Shown here piece after piece: positions 28,261-36,817 of a stretch of DNA of 64,000 nt (its first letter is position 1; each line of letters begins with the position of its first letter). Under the pieces are notes generated by a model. It had not been told where the DNA came from. It searched no databases and saw only the letters and a program-made list of their open reading frames with translations. A program made the translations under genes and the position numbers. The DNA comes from Spirochaetales bacterium (GTDB lineage Bacteria; Spirochaetota; Spirochaetia; DSM-2461). The DNA lies in assembly GCA_028533045.1 (NCBI GenBank), contig JAQQAP010000007.1:1-64000 (forward strand), written 5' to 3'.

Positions 28261-29268
28261 ATGAAACGTTTAATTGTGTTAGTTGCTGTTATGACAACTT
28301 TGCTTTGCCTCCCCCTCGTAGCTGAAGGTCAGCAGGAAGGGCAGGAAACGACTGTGATGAAAATAGGTCACTCTTTCGCGGAAAACACCTCCCGTCATCA
28401 GTCACTTCTCTCTTTCAAAGAGAATGTAGAGGCCAAAACCAACGGCGCCATTACCGTAGAAATTTATCCCTCCGCTCAGTTAGGTAAAGAGATGGAAATG
28501 ATGGAACAGGTAAAAATGGGAAGCCTTGAAGGTCTCCGATGCGGACCCTTTGAAGATGCGGCTCCCGAACTGCTCATCTACACCATGCCCTTTCTTTTTA
28601 GCGATATGGATGCGGTACACCGGGTAACAAGAAGCGATTTCACCAGAGAACTGGTTAAAGCCACCGAAAAGAACGGTCTTAAAGTTCTGGCCGTTGGAGA
28701 TTCGGGAGAATTCAGACAGTTTACCAACAATGCTCACCCCATTACCAAACCGGAAGACCTGAAGGGCCTAAAAATGCGAACGCCCCCCATGGAAAGTATC
28801 GTAAAAATAATGGAAACCCTTGGCGGAAATCCCGTTTCCGTACCTTTCAGTGAAACCTACATGGCCCTTAAAACCGGTGTGGCCGACGGGGAAGAAAACC
28901 CCTACACCAACATCGATAAAATGAAGTTCTACGAAGTACAGAAGTACCTCTCCGTTGTAAACTACCAGTACCACGCAGAAATGCTCTACGTTCCCCTGGA
29001 ATGGTTTAACAACCTGAGCGCCGAAAATCAGGCTATCCTCGTTGAGTGTGCCGAAGAACACATGATTCTTAACGACGAACTGCTTAAAGATGAATCTCTT
29101 GCCAGCTACAAAGTGCTCGAAGCCAATATGGACGTGAACGTAATCAGCGATGCAGAAAGAGATGTATTTATCGAAGCGGTACAGCCCGTTTATGAATACT
29201 ACATCAACAAAGGAACATTTACCCAGGCCGACATCGATGAGATTCGAAAAATCGGAGCGGGAATCTAA
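28261..29268 (+). CDS. dctP: TRAP transporter substrate-binding protein DctP
   Basis: Periplasmic receptor of a tripartite ATP-independent transporter, 335 residues with a signal peptide (MKRLIVLVAVMTTLLCLPLVAEG). Family features: MKIGHSFAENTSRHQS near the N-terminus, VEIYPSAQLGKEMEMMEQVKMG, and GLKMRTPPMESIVKIMETLGG, which includes the Arg that salt-bridges substrate carboxylates. DctP receptors bind organic acids, including uronates and keto acids, which would suit alginate products. It is the first gene of dctPQM with its own promoter and a hairpin after it. Confidence 0.92.
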   Translation: MKRLIVLVAVMTTLLCLPLVAEGQQEGQETTVMKIGHSFAENTSRHQSLLSFKENVEAKTNGAITVEIYPSAQLGKEMEMMEQVKMGSLEGLRCGPFEDAAPELLIYTMPFLFSDMDAVHRVTRSDFTRELVKATEKNGLKVLAVGDSGEFRQFTNNAHPITKPEDLKGLKMRTPPMESIVKIMETLGGNPVSVPFSETYMALKTGVADGEENPYTNIDKMKFYEVQKYLSVVNYQYHAEMLYVPLEWFNNLSAENQAILVECAEEHMILNDELLKDESLASYKVLEANMDVNVISDAERDVFIEAVQPVYEYYINKGTFTQADIDEIRKIGAGI

Positions 29269-29291
29269 AAACCCCTTTTCCTAAAACCACT

Positions 29292-29323
29292 GGGCTGTTC
29301 CTTTCCTCCGAGGGGAGCAGCCC
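29292..29323 (+). promoter_or_regulatory. Intercistronic hairpin between dctP and dctQ
   Basis: GGGCTGTTCC (29292-29301) pairs with GGAGCAGCCC (29314-29323) with one wobble. No T tract follows, so it probably protects the dctP message or lowers downstream expression rather than ending transcription. Confidence 0.55.
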
Positions 29324-29348
29324 GCTTCTAAAGGCCAAGGAGTCTATT

Positions 29349-29831
29349 TTGAAAGATATTATAAATAAAGTGCTCGAGGTATACGAGCAGCTATGCCGCG
29401 TTCTTCTGGCGGCGATGACAAGCCTTGTAATTATTTTTGTTTTTCTGCGCTACTTTTTTGGGGTAACCTTCGTGTGGGCGGAAGAACTTATTACCATGCT
29501 TTTTATCTCCACCACCTATTTTGGGGCGGTCCTGGGTATGAGATACAAGGAACACATCTCCATTAGCTTTCTCGCCGAGAAGCTTCCCCCAAAAGTACAT
29601 AGCTACATTGAAAAACTGAACTACCTGATTATCCTCATAGTCCAGATAGCCCTCACCCGAACCAGCCTCCAGTGGATAGGCAAGGTGGGAAACGTCCTTA
29701 CCAACGGGATGCGCCTCCCCATCCGCTACTTTTACTGGATGATGCCCATTAGCTGTGTCCTAATCGGTATTTACTGCGTTCTCTTTATTGTCACACCAAA
29801 CCGCGTCGAGGCGGTAAAGGAGCAGAACTGA
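29349..29831 (+). CDS. dctQ: TRAP transporter small membrane subunit DctQ
   Basis: 160 residues, four TM helices, with FVWAEELITMLFISTTYFGAVLGMRYKEHI typical of DctQ. The start codon is TTG at 29349, supported by AAGGAG at 6-bp spacing. The stop overlaps the dctM start by 1 bp. It couples the large channel subunit to the receptor. Confidence 0.9.
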   Translation: MKDIINKVLEVYEQLCRVLLAAMTSLVIIFVFLRYFFGVTFVWAEELITMLFISTTYFGAVLGMRYKEHISISFLAEKLPPKVHSYIEKLNYLIILIVQIALTRTSLQWIGKVGNVLTNGMRLPIRYFYWMMPISCVLIGIYCVLFIVTPNRVEAVKEQN

Positions 29832-31114
29832 TGGGTATAACCATTTTACTTGTAAGTCTGATCATATTTCTGGTTCTGGGCCTTCCCATCTGCTTTTCCC
29901 TGGGAGCCTCAGGACTGCTGTACTTCGTCTTTATTCATCCCGAATTTATTAATATCATCCCCCAGAGAATCTGGGCGGGTACCAACAGCTTTACTCTAAT
30001 AGCCCTTCCCCTCTTTATTCTGGCGGGAAACCTGATGAACAAAGGGGGCATTACCAAACGGATTATCGACTTTAGCCTTTATATCGTTAAGCCCATTAGG
30101 GGAAGCCTGGGAGAGGTAAATGTTGTGGCCAGCATGATCTTCGGAGGAATTTCCGGTTCCTCCGTAGCGGATACGTCAGCCATTGGTTCCGTCCTCATTC
30201 CCCAGATGGAAGAAAAGGGCTACAGCACCGGTTTTTCCGCCGGGGTAACCGTAGGATCCTCTACCATGGGAATGATTATCCCTCCCAGTATTCCTATGCT
30301 GATTTACGCCATGATCGCCCAGGAATCCATTGGAGGCCTTTTTCTGGCCGGGGCGATTCCGGGGATTCTCATTGGTTTAACCCAGATTGTTATGGTTAAG
30401 GTTCTTTCCAAGAAAGAGAATTACCACCACAATATAGAGCACAACAGCTTTGGAGAATTTCTCAAGGCAAGCTGGGGCGGTATTCTGGCTGTTCTCATGC
30501 CCCTGTTCATCATCCTGTCCATCTCATTCGGTATTGCTACCGCCACTGAGTCTGCCGGAATAGCCGTACTCTACTCCCTGATTCTAGGCTTCTTTGTTTA
30601 CAAGGAGATGACCTTCAAAGACCTTTGGGAAGCAATTAAGAGCACCGTTATCTTCTCCAGTGTGGTTATGTTCATCGTGGGTTTTTCCACCATCTACACC
30701 TGGATACTCTCGATTGAGCAGGTACCCCAGAGCATCGCCGCCTTTCTCCTGGGCTTGAATGTCCCCCGTTTTGTCATTCTGATTATTGTAGACCTGATAA
30801 TTCTGGCCATCGGTACCTTTGTGGATGTCCCGGCAGCGCTCTATCTTCTCTGCCCCATTCTTTTACCCGTTATGGCCGGCTTCGGTGTATCGCCTTTGCA
30901 GTTCGGAGCCATGATGATCGTAGGTTTGGCTATTGGCCTTGTCACACCTCCCGTAGGAATGTGTCTTAATGCGGCAACCAAGATTTGCGGTATGTCCATT
31001 ACCAAAATAGCCTACCATGCCCTGCCCTTTATAATATGTAATATTATTGTCCTGTTACTGGTAACCTTCTGGCCTGCCGTCTCCGTATGGCTTCCCTCAC
31101 TGGTTTTTAATTAG
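29831..31114 (+). CDS. dctM: TRAP transporter large permease DctM
   Basis: 427-residue membrane channel subunit with about 12 hydrophobic segments. Family motifs: LPLFILAGNLMNKGGITKRI, FGGISGSSVADTSAIGSVLIPQM, SSTMGMIIPPSIPMLIYA and the late GLVTPPVGMCLNAATKI. It drives Na+-coupled uptake with DctPQ. Followed by a hairpin (31123-31149) and the IclR fragment on the same strand. Confidence 0.94.
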   Translation: MGITILLVSLIIFLVLGLPICFSLGASGLLYFVFIHPEFINIIPQRIWAGTNSFTLIALPLFILAGNLMNKGGITKRIIDFSLYIVKPIRGSLGEVNVVASMIFGGISGSSVADTSAIGSVLIPQMEEKGYSTGFSAGVTVGSSTMGMIIPPSIPMLIYAMIAQESIGGLFLAGAIPGILIGLTQIVMVKVLSKKENYHHNIEHNSFGEFLKASWGGILAVLMPLFIILSISFGIATATESAGIAVLYSLILGFFVYKEMTFKDLWEAIKSTVIFSSVVMFIVGFSTIYTWILSIEQVPQSIAAFLLGLNVPRFVILIIVDLIILAIGTFVDVPAALYLLCPILLPVMAGFGVSPLQFGAMMIVGLAIGLVTPPVGMCLNAATKICGMSITKIAYHALPFIICNIIVLLLVTFWPAVSVWLPSLVFN

Positions 31115-31122
31115 AAAAAACC

Positions 31123-31149
31123 CTTCCCGTAGCCCACGGCTGCGGGAAG
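31123..31149 (+). promoter_or_regulatory. Hairpin between dctM and the IclR fragment
   Basis: CTTCCCG (31123-31129) pairs with CGGGAAG (31143-31149). It sits between the dctM stop and the AAGGAG of the next gene and lacks a T tract, so it is more likely an intercistronic element than a terminator. Confidence 0.45.
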
Positions 31150-31165
31150 CAAGGAGATACAAACC

Positions 31166-31435
31166 ATGGGAGTACAGTCGGTAGAACGTGTATTCGATAT
31201 AGTTGAACTATTGTCCCGTCATTCGGACGGTTTAAACCTTACCGCTATAAGCCGGGAGCTTAAGCTGCCAACCAGTACGGTGTACCGTCTTCTTACGGTA
31301 CTGAAAGATCGTAACTATATTGAAAAAAGAGAAGACTGCAGCCTCTATCGTTTAGGTGTCGGATTTGAGGAGATTAGTGAAAAAAGGGTGTATGGCCAAA
31401 GGCCATACACCGCAATATCATCAAGGGAAGAGTGA
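31166..31435 (+). pseudogene. IclR-family regulator truncated to its DNA-binding domain
   Basis: 89-residue frame with AAGGAG at 9-bp spacing. Residues 1-72 match the IclR N-terminal winged helix (VQSVERVFDIVELLSRHSDGLNLTAISRELKLPTSTVYRLL...YIEKREDCSLYRLG). The roughly 170-residue effector domain of normal IclR proteins (about 250 residues) is missing. After residue 72 the sequence turns into a perfect 11-bp inverted repeat and a short unrelated tail, and the convergent lyase gene begins 33 bp later. It could still bind DNA as an orphan domain, but it is most simply a gene that lost its 3' part. Position after dctPQM suggests it once regulated that operon. Confidence 0.75.
31387..31411. repeat. 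Perfect 11-bp inverted repeat at the IclR break point
   Basis: GGTGTATGGCC (31387-31397), AAA, GGCCATACACC (31401-31411). It begins where IclR homology ends. It may be a transcription-ending hairpin, an operator or a scar. Confidence 0.7.
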
Positions 31436-31467
31436 CAATCCAACAAACCACCCTCCCCCGGTGAATC

Positions 31468-32892
31468 CTATTCGTGGGTAACGGTTAAATCCTTAACAGC
31501 CACAATGGCAGAAGAACCGTCGTAGGAAGCGCCCTTGGATTGCTGAACATAGTTTCCCACCTTAAAGTAGTTGTCATCCTCGTCGGTATCCATCTTCTGG
31601 GAAAAGATCTGTTCTCCATCACAGTAGAGTCTCACGTAATCGTCGGAGTTGTAGGTAATTTTAAAGGTGTATTCCGTATCCAGGTAGTAGGTGTCATCAA
31701 GGATCTGGGAACTGCCCATAACATCCTCTGTAATATAACCACTTATCTTCAGATCAACCGCGCCGGAAGTCTGGGAAGCGTCGCCCTTGAACTGCACGCG
31801 AATAATATCGTCAACGCTGTCCCCGGGGCCGTGGATCTGGCCAAAACAGGTTACCCCTTCGTCGCCGTCGGCATCGGTAGAAAGCTGATCGACACGCACG
31901 GTCCACTCCATAGAGTTGGTTCCCTCGTTGGTCCAGTACTCTTCGTCGCCGCTGCCGTCCATTTCTCTCAACTCTACACGGGGATTGCTGGAACTTGAAG
32001 AGCCTTCCAAACCGCGGTAACACTTGAAGTAGGTCCACTCGCCATCGGTATAGAAGTAATTGCTGTCGGAGTAAGTATCGTAGTCCACACCGGAATCGGT
32101 AATATCATCGTAGTAGGTGGGATCGTCATCGGGATCGCCCACGAAACTGTTGATTTTCCAGGTTTTCTCCGTAATGCCAAGAACCTGTGTGGGATAGGTA
32201 GAACCGGAACTAGAGCTGTCATCATCATAATATATCTGGAAGGCATCAAAGTAGGCGGTATTCTTGTAGGTTCGTACACCATAGTAACCGGAACTGATGC
32301 TGGAGTCTGAAGCTTCCACATAAAGTGTCCCATCAACATATCCCTTAATTGATGTACCATCTAAAATCATCTTGAGGGTAACCGTCGTAGAAGTGGTAAA
32401 ACTATAACTGGCAGAGTCCAAAGTAGTCCAACTCCCACTCACCTTCTTCTTCAGTTTAACCTGGCCATCATCAAGAAACATGGTGTAATAATTACTGGAG
32501 TTATTGTAACGAGCCATAATCCCTGCATCGGTGGTAAGACTCTGAGACTTCACCTTGGCAATTAGAGTCACATCATCAGTGTAAATCTCATTTTGAATCA
32601 ACATAGCTGTTGAGCTGCCGGCGGTTTCCTGAAGTTTCTGATTACCACTCACATCAACAATCTCCCAGGAACCGGAGACTTCCGTATAATAGGACAGATC
32701 TATATCGCCCAAATCATAGCCGCCAAAGTAATCCTTAAAAACACCGTCGCTATTAGTTACTTTTGAGGTAATTTCCTCTACCTCTGTACTGCTTGTAGAC
32801 GTATCGCCATCTACACCCATTTCACAGCTAAAAAACAGTCCAACAGCCAAAAGGGCAAGACACAACTTCCCCATCCCATTCAATCTCTTCAT
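31468..32892 (-). CDS. PL7 alginate-lyase-like lipoprotein with LamG-like N-terminal module
   Basis: 474-residue lipoprotein (signal ending VGLFFSC, Cys23). Residues about 50-220 form a concanavalin-like (LamG or DUF1080-type) beta-sandwich module, with AGIMARYNNSSNYYTMFLDDGQVKLKK and the late YYGVRTYKNTAYFDAFQIYY. An acidic Ser-rich linker leads to a PL7 catalytic domain (about 235-474) with PRVELREMD, FGQIHGPGD and YFKVGNYVQ. The catalytic half and signal are nearly identical to the neighbour at 32968-34296, while the N-terminal module differs. The sandwich module probably binds polysaccharide. It is convergent with the truncated IclR gene. Confidence 0.87.
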   Translation of the reverse strand: MKRLNGMGKLCLALLAVGLFFSCEMGVDGDTSTSSTEVEEITSKVTNSDGVFKDYFGGYDLGDIDLSYYTEVSGSWEIVDVSGNQKLQETAGSSTAMLIQNEIYTDDVTLIAKVKSQSLTTDAGIMARYNNSSNYYTMFLDDGQVKLKKKVSGSWTTLDSASYSFTTSTTVTLKMILDGTSIKGYVDGTLYVEASDSSISSGYYGVRTYKNTAYFDAFQIYYDDDSSSSGSTYPTQVLGITEKTWKINSFVGDPDDDPTYYDDITDSGVDYDTYSDSNYFYTDGEWTYFKCYRGLEGSSSSSNPRVELREMDGSGDEEYWTNEGTNSMEWTVRVDQLSTDADGDEGVTCFGQIHGPGDSVDDIIRVQFKGDASQTSGAVDLKISGYITEDVMGSSQILDDTYYLDTEYTFKITYNSDDYVRLYCDGEQIFSQKMDTDEDDNYFKVGNYVQQSKGASYDGSSAIVAVKDLTVTHE

Positions 32893-32967
32893 AAAAAACT
32901 CCTAATTTTTTCTTGTAAAACAGGGGGAAGTGCGGCCATCATACAAACCACCCTCCCCCGGGAAATC

Positions 32968-34296
32968 CTATTCGTGAGTGATGGTAAGATCCTTCACTGC
33001 TACGATAGCGTAGGAACCGTCATAATCGGCATCCTTGGACTGCTGAATGTAGTTTCCAACCTTGAAGTAGTTGTCATCTTCATCGGTATCCATCTTCTGA
33101 GAAAAGATTTCATCCCCGTCACAGTAGAGAGTAACGTAGTCATCGGAGTTGTATTCAATCTTAAAGGTATATTCCGTATCCAGGTAATAGGTATCATCAA
33201 GAATTTGAGAGCTGCCCATTACGTCTTCCGTAATATAACCGCTGATCTTCAGATCAACCGCACCGGAGCTCTGGGAAGCATCACCCTTGAACTGCACGCG
33301 GATTATATCGTCAACGCTGTCGCCGGGACCGTGGATCTGTCCAAAACATGTGACCCCTTCGTCGCCGTCGGCATCAGTAGAAAGCTGGTCTACACGCACG
33401 GTCCACTCCATAGTATTGGTTCCTTCGTTGGTCCAGTACTCTTCGTCGCCGCTGCCGTCCATTTCTCTTAACTCAACACGGGGGTTACTGGAATTATCCG
33501 AACCACCCAGGCCTCGGTAGCACTTGAAGTAAGCCCACTCACCGTCAGTGTAGAAATAATTGTCATCGGAATAGGTATCGTAATCGACACCGGAATCGGT
33601 AATATCATCGTAGTAGGTGGGATCGTCATCGGGATCGCCCACAAAGCTGTTGATCTTCCAGGTATCTTCCGTAATGCCAAGAACCTGTGTGGGATAGTCA
33701 CTGTCCGAACCGTCTCCGGGAGTTCCGCTTACGATGGTATACTCGAAGATAGCGTTGCTCCACATTGTGTTTGCCCCGGCGCTCAAAGAATTGTCATCAT
33801 CATCGTCGCCGCTGATTTTCCAGTATTTCTCAAAGTAGGGAGAATAGATGGAACAGGTTCCGTCGCCGTGGTCAATCCACTCGAAGGTTTCCCAGGTACC
33901 AATGGCGGTTCGGTTTGCCATAAGAGGAGTACCGGTATACTTTCTATCGGCACAAACATAGTTGTCGTTCATATCGGAGATGAAAGCGATATCTCCATCG
34001 CCCGCATCTACTACGGTATATTTTTCCCAGGAACCAATAGCACTCCTGTCACACTGGAGAGGATTATCATCCACATCCCTTTCGGCAACCACATAGTATC
34101 CGTTAGCCCCTTTAAAGGCTACAACACAGCCAATTAAATCCTCACCGGAATAGGACGTCGCCTTTGAGGTAATAGAAGTGGTGTCCACATCGCTAGTAGC
34201 AACAGAATCACCATCTACGCCCATTTCACAGCCAAAAAACAATCCAACAGCCAAAAGGGAAAGACACAACTTCCCCATCCAATTCAATCTCTTCAT
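32968..34296 (-). CDS. PL7 alginate-lyase-like lipoprotein with fascin/beta-trefoil-like N-terminal module
   Basis: 442-residue lipoprotein with the same signal and acidic start (GLFFGCEMGVDGD) as the downstream paralogue. Residues about 55-185 contain repeats of a VAFKGANGYYVVAERD / ISDMNDNYVCADRK / YSPYFEKYWKI type, the pattern of a fascin-like beta-trefoil, a fold used for sugar or actin binding. The C-terminal roughly 240 residues are a PL7 domain (PRVELREMD, FGQIHGPGD, YFKVGNYIQ). Upstream of the downstream paralogue by 75 bp, so likely cotranscribed. A recent tandem duplication with exchange of the N-terminal module is inferred. Confidence 0.87.
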   Translation of the reverse strand: MKRLNWMGKLCLSLLAVGLFFGCEMGVDGDSVATSDVDTTSITSKATSYSGEDLIGCVVAFKGANGYYVVAERDVDDNPLQCDRSAIGSWEKYTVVDAGDGDIAFISDMNDNYVCADRKYTGTPLMANRTAIGTWETFEWIDHGDGTCSIYSPYFEKYWKISGDDDDDNSLSAGANTMWSNAIFEYTIVSGTPGDGSDSDYPTQVLGITEDTWKINSFVGDPDDDPTYYDDITDSGVDYDTYSDDNYFYTDGEWAYFKCYRGLGGSDNSSNPRVELREMDGSGDEEYWTNEGTNTMEWTVRVDQLSTDADGDEGVTCFGQIHGPGDSVDDIIRVQFKGDASQSSGAVDLKISGYITEDVMGSSQILDDTYYLDTEYTFKIEYNSDDYVTLYCDGDEIFSQKMDTDEDDNYFKVGNYIQQSKDADYDGSYAIVAVKDLTITHE

Positions 34297-34432
34297 ATAA
34301 ACTCCTGAAATTTACATTTTCAAACAGAACAAGGGTTGTTGGATTTCGTTGGATTTGGCTAGTGACGCCCTGCACAAAAATGCTCGAATAGCATTATTTT
34401 AACACAGATTTAACCATTGTCAAATGAAAAGT

Positions 34433-35650
34433 TTACGTGAACATCTTCTCCCAATCCACTCGACCGGTGAGCTGCATCAATACGAACAGGGTCAAAACAG
34501 AACAAACCGTAAGTATCAGCCCGGTAAATCCGTCAAAAAAGAAGGAAAAGGAGAACATCACAAGATAGACGAACTGAGTCAGCGGCGCCCAGAGATAGGC
34601 CACCTTGGGAGGAGCGAAAAGACGCAGATAGGTCACAGTCAGCACCAGGGAAATCAGCGAAGCCACTCCAAAAGTCAGATAGAGATTCATGTGGTCCGAA
34701 AAGTAAGAGTACATGAGATGAAAGGAAAAGAAGGTCGCCGCCAGGAAAAAGTAGTGCATCGGATGGAAAGAACAGTTGAGCAGACTGGTAAGAATAAGCA
34801 GGACCGTAAAAAAGAAGAGGAGCGGCACGGGAGCAAAGAACGTCACCCGGGGAACAATGTCTCCCGGATTCAGCTTATTGGGAATAATCAGCCCCAGGTC
34901 CTTACCGGTCACCGCCTGATCCAGGGACCAAATCAGCTCAAAGCCCTCGTCGGTCTGAACCTTCTCCCCCGGGGACATCATGGTGGCAGGGAAGTCAAAA
35001 TCCTCGAAATCGGTGCGAATGGTCAAATTAAAATCGTTAAGTTGGGCAATCTGATAATCGGGAGAGATATAGTAGTAAAGATTCTCCATCCCCGTGGACT
35101 GGTAGGAAAGATTCACTCGGACATAACCCTCTTCGTCGGGGGTCACCAAATACTGCTCACCCCGAATAAGAGGAAGCAGATCGCTTACTAACTCGCCATT
35201 TATGGCCAACTGAATATTCTTGTAAATAGAATCGGAGGAACCCAGGGCCGCCCTAAGATAATAGGCCTCGTCCGGCTCATCGGCCTTAAAAAGGTATTCG
35301 CCGGAAAAATCAGCCTTAAAAGTGGGAAACCAAAGATTACCCCGCTTCCTCTGGTCCAGGGAAACGTCTATGAAAACATCCGATTTGAGCGGCTCAAGAT
35401 AGGAAGGAGAAAAGGTGATTTTCTCTATCTCCGTACCGTCTGCCGCCCACTCCTTGTGCGTGCTCTCCACATAGCGGTAACTCTTGGGAGTCTCAAAAAC
35501 AAGATCGCCCCCGTAAAGGCTGGCCACCTCGCTGCGAAGGGTGTAAGAACTGCTGTCGGTCCGGCTCAGATTGGCCGCGCCCAAAATCATCCAGGCTACC
35601 AAAGCCCCCATAAAGATAAACAAAATGGCAAATATGCGTTTTGTGGTCAT
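34433..35650 (-). CDS. CreD-like inner membrane protein
   Basis: 405 residues: one N-terminal TM helix (about 5-25), a soluble extracytoplasmic region of about 240 residues, then about five C-terminal TM helices from residue 275 (FFAPVPLLFFFTVLLILTSLL). The C-terminal layout HPMHYFFLAATFFSFHLMYSYFSDHMNLYL and the end LTGRVDWEKMFT match CreD (HPxQY...LSEH...TRxxDWY). CreD is tied to envelope integrity and the CreBC regulon in enterobacteria; no creBC is seen here. Assignment is by pattern, with a divergent N-terminal region. Confidence 0.6.
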   Translation of the reverse strand: MTTKRIFAILFIFMGALVAWMILGAANLSRTDSSSYTLRSEVASLYGGDLVFETPKSYRYVESTHKEWAADGTEIEKITFSPSYLEPLKSDVFIDVSLDQRKRGNLWFPTFKADFSGEYLFKADEPDEAYYLRAALGSSDSIYKNIQLAINGELVSDLLPLIRGEQYLVTPDEEGYVRVNLSYQSTGMENLYYYISPDYQIAQLNDFNLTIRTDFEDFDFPATMMSPGEKVQTDEGFELIWSLDQAVTGKDLGLIIPNKLNPGDIVPRVTFFAPVPLLFFFTVLLILTSLLNCSFHPMHYFFLAATFFSFHLMYSYFSDHMNLYLTFGVASLISLVLTVTYLRLFAPPKVAYLWAPLTQFVYLVMFSFSFFFDGFTGLILTVCSVLTLFVLMQLTGRVDWEKMFT

Positions 35651-36002
35651 TTTTTCTCCTTGGCCCTAATCTAGCACGGAGGGGAGGAGAAAAAAATGTG
35701 TTTAGGCCGATTGCCGGGAGTCGGCCATGGGTTTGCACCGATTGGGGCGGAAATGGGGCGGGAGCTCCCGCGAAAGGGTTAGAAAATATTCCCGGGATCC
35801 TACGCGGCGGGCAGGCTTTCCGCTTGTACGCCTCGTCGCAGGTTCCTTCGGAACTACCCTTCTCTTACGGTCTTCCTCCGTCAGCCCTTCGTTCAGGCTG
35901 CTCCTGCGGGGTAACGCTTCAATCCTTAGCTCGAAAAATAAACTTTTACGTAAATCAGCATTCAGTTTCTTTCTCATTTACGTCCATTAATCCTCTCTTT
36001 TA
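35651..36002. other. GC-rich hairpin-bearing intergenic region
   Basis: 352 bp with no convincing gene. A minus-strand frame of 91 codons (35702-35977) exists but is Arg-rich and unlike its neighbours. The region holds several perfect short hairpins: GGCCGA/TCGGCC (35705-35726), GTTCC/GGAAC (35842-35854) and CAGCC/GGCTG (35882-35900). It looks more like a dispersed repeat or a structured RNA than a coding sequence. Confidence 0.45.
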
Positions 36003-36431
36003 TCAATGAACCACAAAAGGATTTACCGCCACAATCCCCCCGTAATCCTGTCCGTTATTCAAATCTTCCGTATAAAGACGAGACACTCCCGCCTTGCGGG
36101 CGGCGGCCAAAATCATGCTATCCCATAGGGAAAGCTTCCAACGCTCCTGCTCAATTAATCCCATACGAAAAAGAGAAAGATTATTGTCCACCACATTCCA
36201 GGCAAAATAGTCATGTATGATATTTGTCACCTCTTTTCGCCCCAGTCCATTCCGCTCCAGGTTCATATGCATCTCCTGCAAAACCTGTACGCTAATCCAG
36301 GGCCAGGAGTTGGCTTCCCAGAATTTGAGGACAAGTTCTCTTGCTCTCACATGCTTAACTCCACCGTCATTATCCAGTGCATAAATAAGAATATTGGTAT
36401 CAACAAAACAATCAGCGGGCATAGACATCAT
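36003..36431 (-). CDS. PIN-domain toxin (VapC-like)
   Basis: 142-residue PIN-domain ribonuclease-type toxin. Acidic residues expected in the active site are visible: FVDTNILIYALD (first Asp), LQEMHMNL (Glu), and LSLWDSMILAAA with the later YTEDLNNGQDYGG (Asp cluster). It overlaps the antitoxin gene by 20 bp. The start could be any of three closely spaced ATGs (36431, 36428, 36422). Confidence 0.87.
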   Translation of the reverse strand: MMSMPADCFVDTNILIYALDNDGGVKHVRARELVLKFWEANSWPWISVQVLQEMHMNLERNGLGRKEVTNIIHDYFAWNVVDNNLSLFRMGLIEQERWKLSLWDSMILAAARKAGVSRLYTEDLNNGQDYGGIVAVNPFVVH

Positions 36432-36636
36432 CCCGGGAAAGAGGTTCTCCCTTCAGAGAATACCCCTGCATTAATCGACTCATGGCCCGCTCTCTCACAG
36501 CGTCTGTCTCATCCTCAAGGCTCTCTTTAAGGGTTTCCACAATCCACGCGGAAAGAGACAAACCCGCATCTACCGCCTTATGGCGAAACGCTTTTAGCAG
36601 CTCCTCATCCATTCTAAGAGTGACATTTTTAGACAT
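36412..36636 (-). CDS. Ribbon-helix-helix antitoxin (VapB-like)
   Basis: 74-residue antitoxin. Start chosen at 36636 because GGAGG lies just upstream and the product begins MSKNVTLRMDEELLKAFRHKA, the RHH beta strand and helix of the CopG/Arc type. A longer frame from 36681 adds 15 unlikely residues. The tail binds the PIN toxin encoded next. It probably represses its own operon. Confidence 0.8.
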   Translation of the reverse strand: MSKNVTLRMDEELLKAFRHKAVDAGLSLSAWIVETLKESLEDETDAVRERAMSRLMQGYSLKGEPLSRDDVYAR

Positions 36637-36700
36637 TCCAACCTCCATGCACATATTAAGTATAGCACACATTCTGTGCATTTACGATCTTTAGAGGCTG

Positions 36701-36735
36701 AAAAAAGGCCCCCGCAACAACGTTACAGGGGCCCA
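36701..36735 (-). terminator. Terminator of the mglBAC operon
   Basis: GGGGCC (36728-36733) and GGCCCC (36707-36712) with flanking pairs form a hairpin which, on the minus strand, is followed by TTTTTT. Confidence 0.85.
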
Positions 36736-36817
36736 AAAGAGGATAAAACTATGAATAAAATCGACCAACAGATTCCTATCCAAAACGAGCAGATTAGATG
36801 CCGTTTTGAATTTGACT

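Noticed and set aside
35702-35977. 91-codon minus-strand frame in the hairpin-rich gap
   Set aside because: Very Arg-rich, no Shine-Dalgarno, and it coincides with the repeated hairpins, so it is more likely non-coding.
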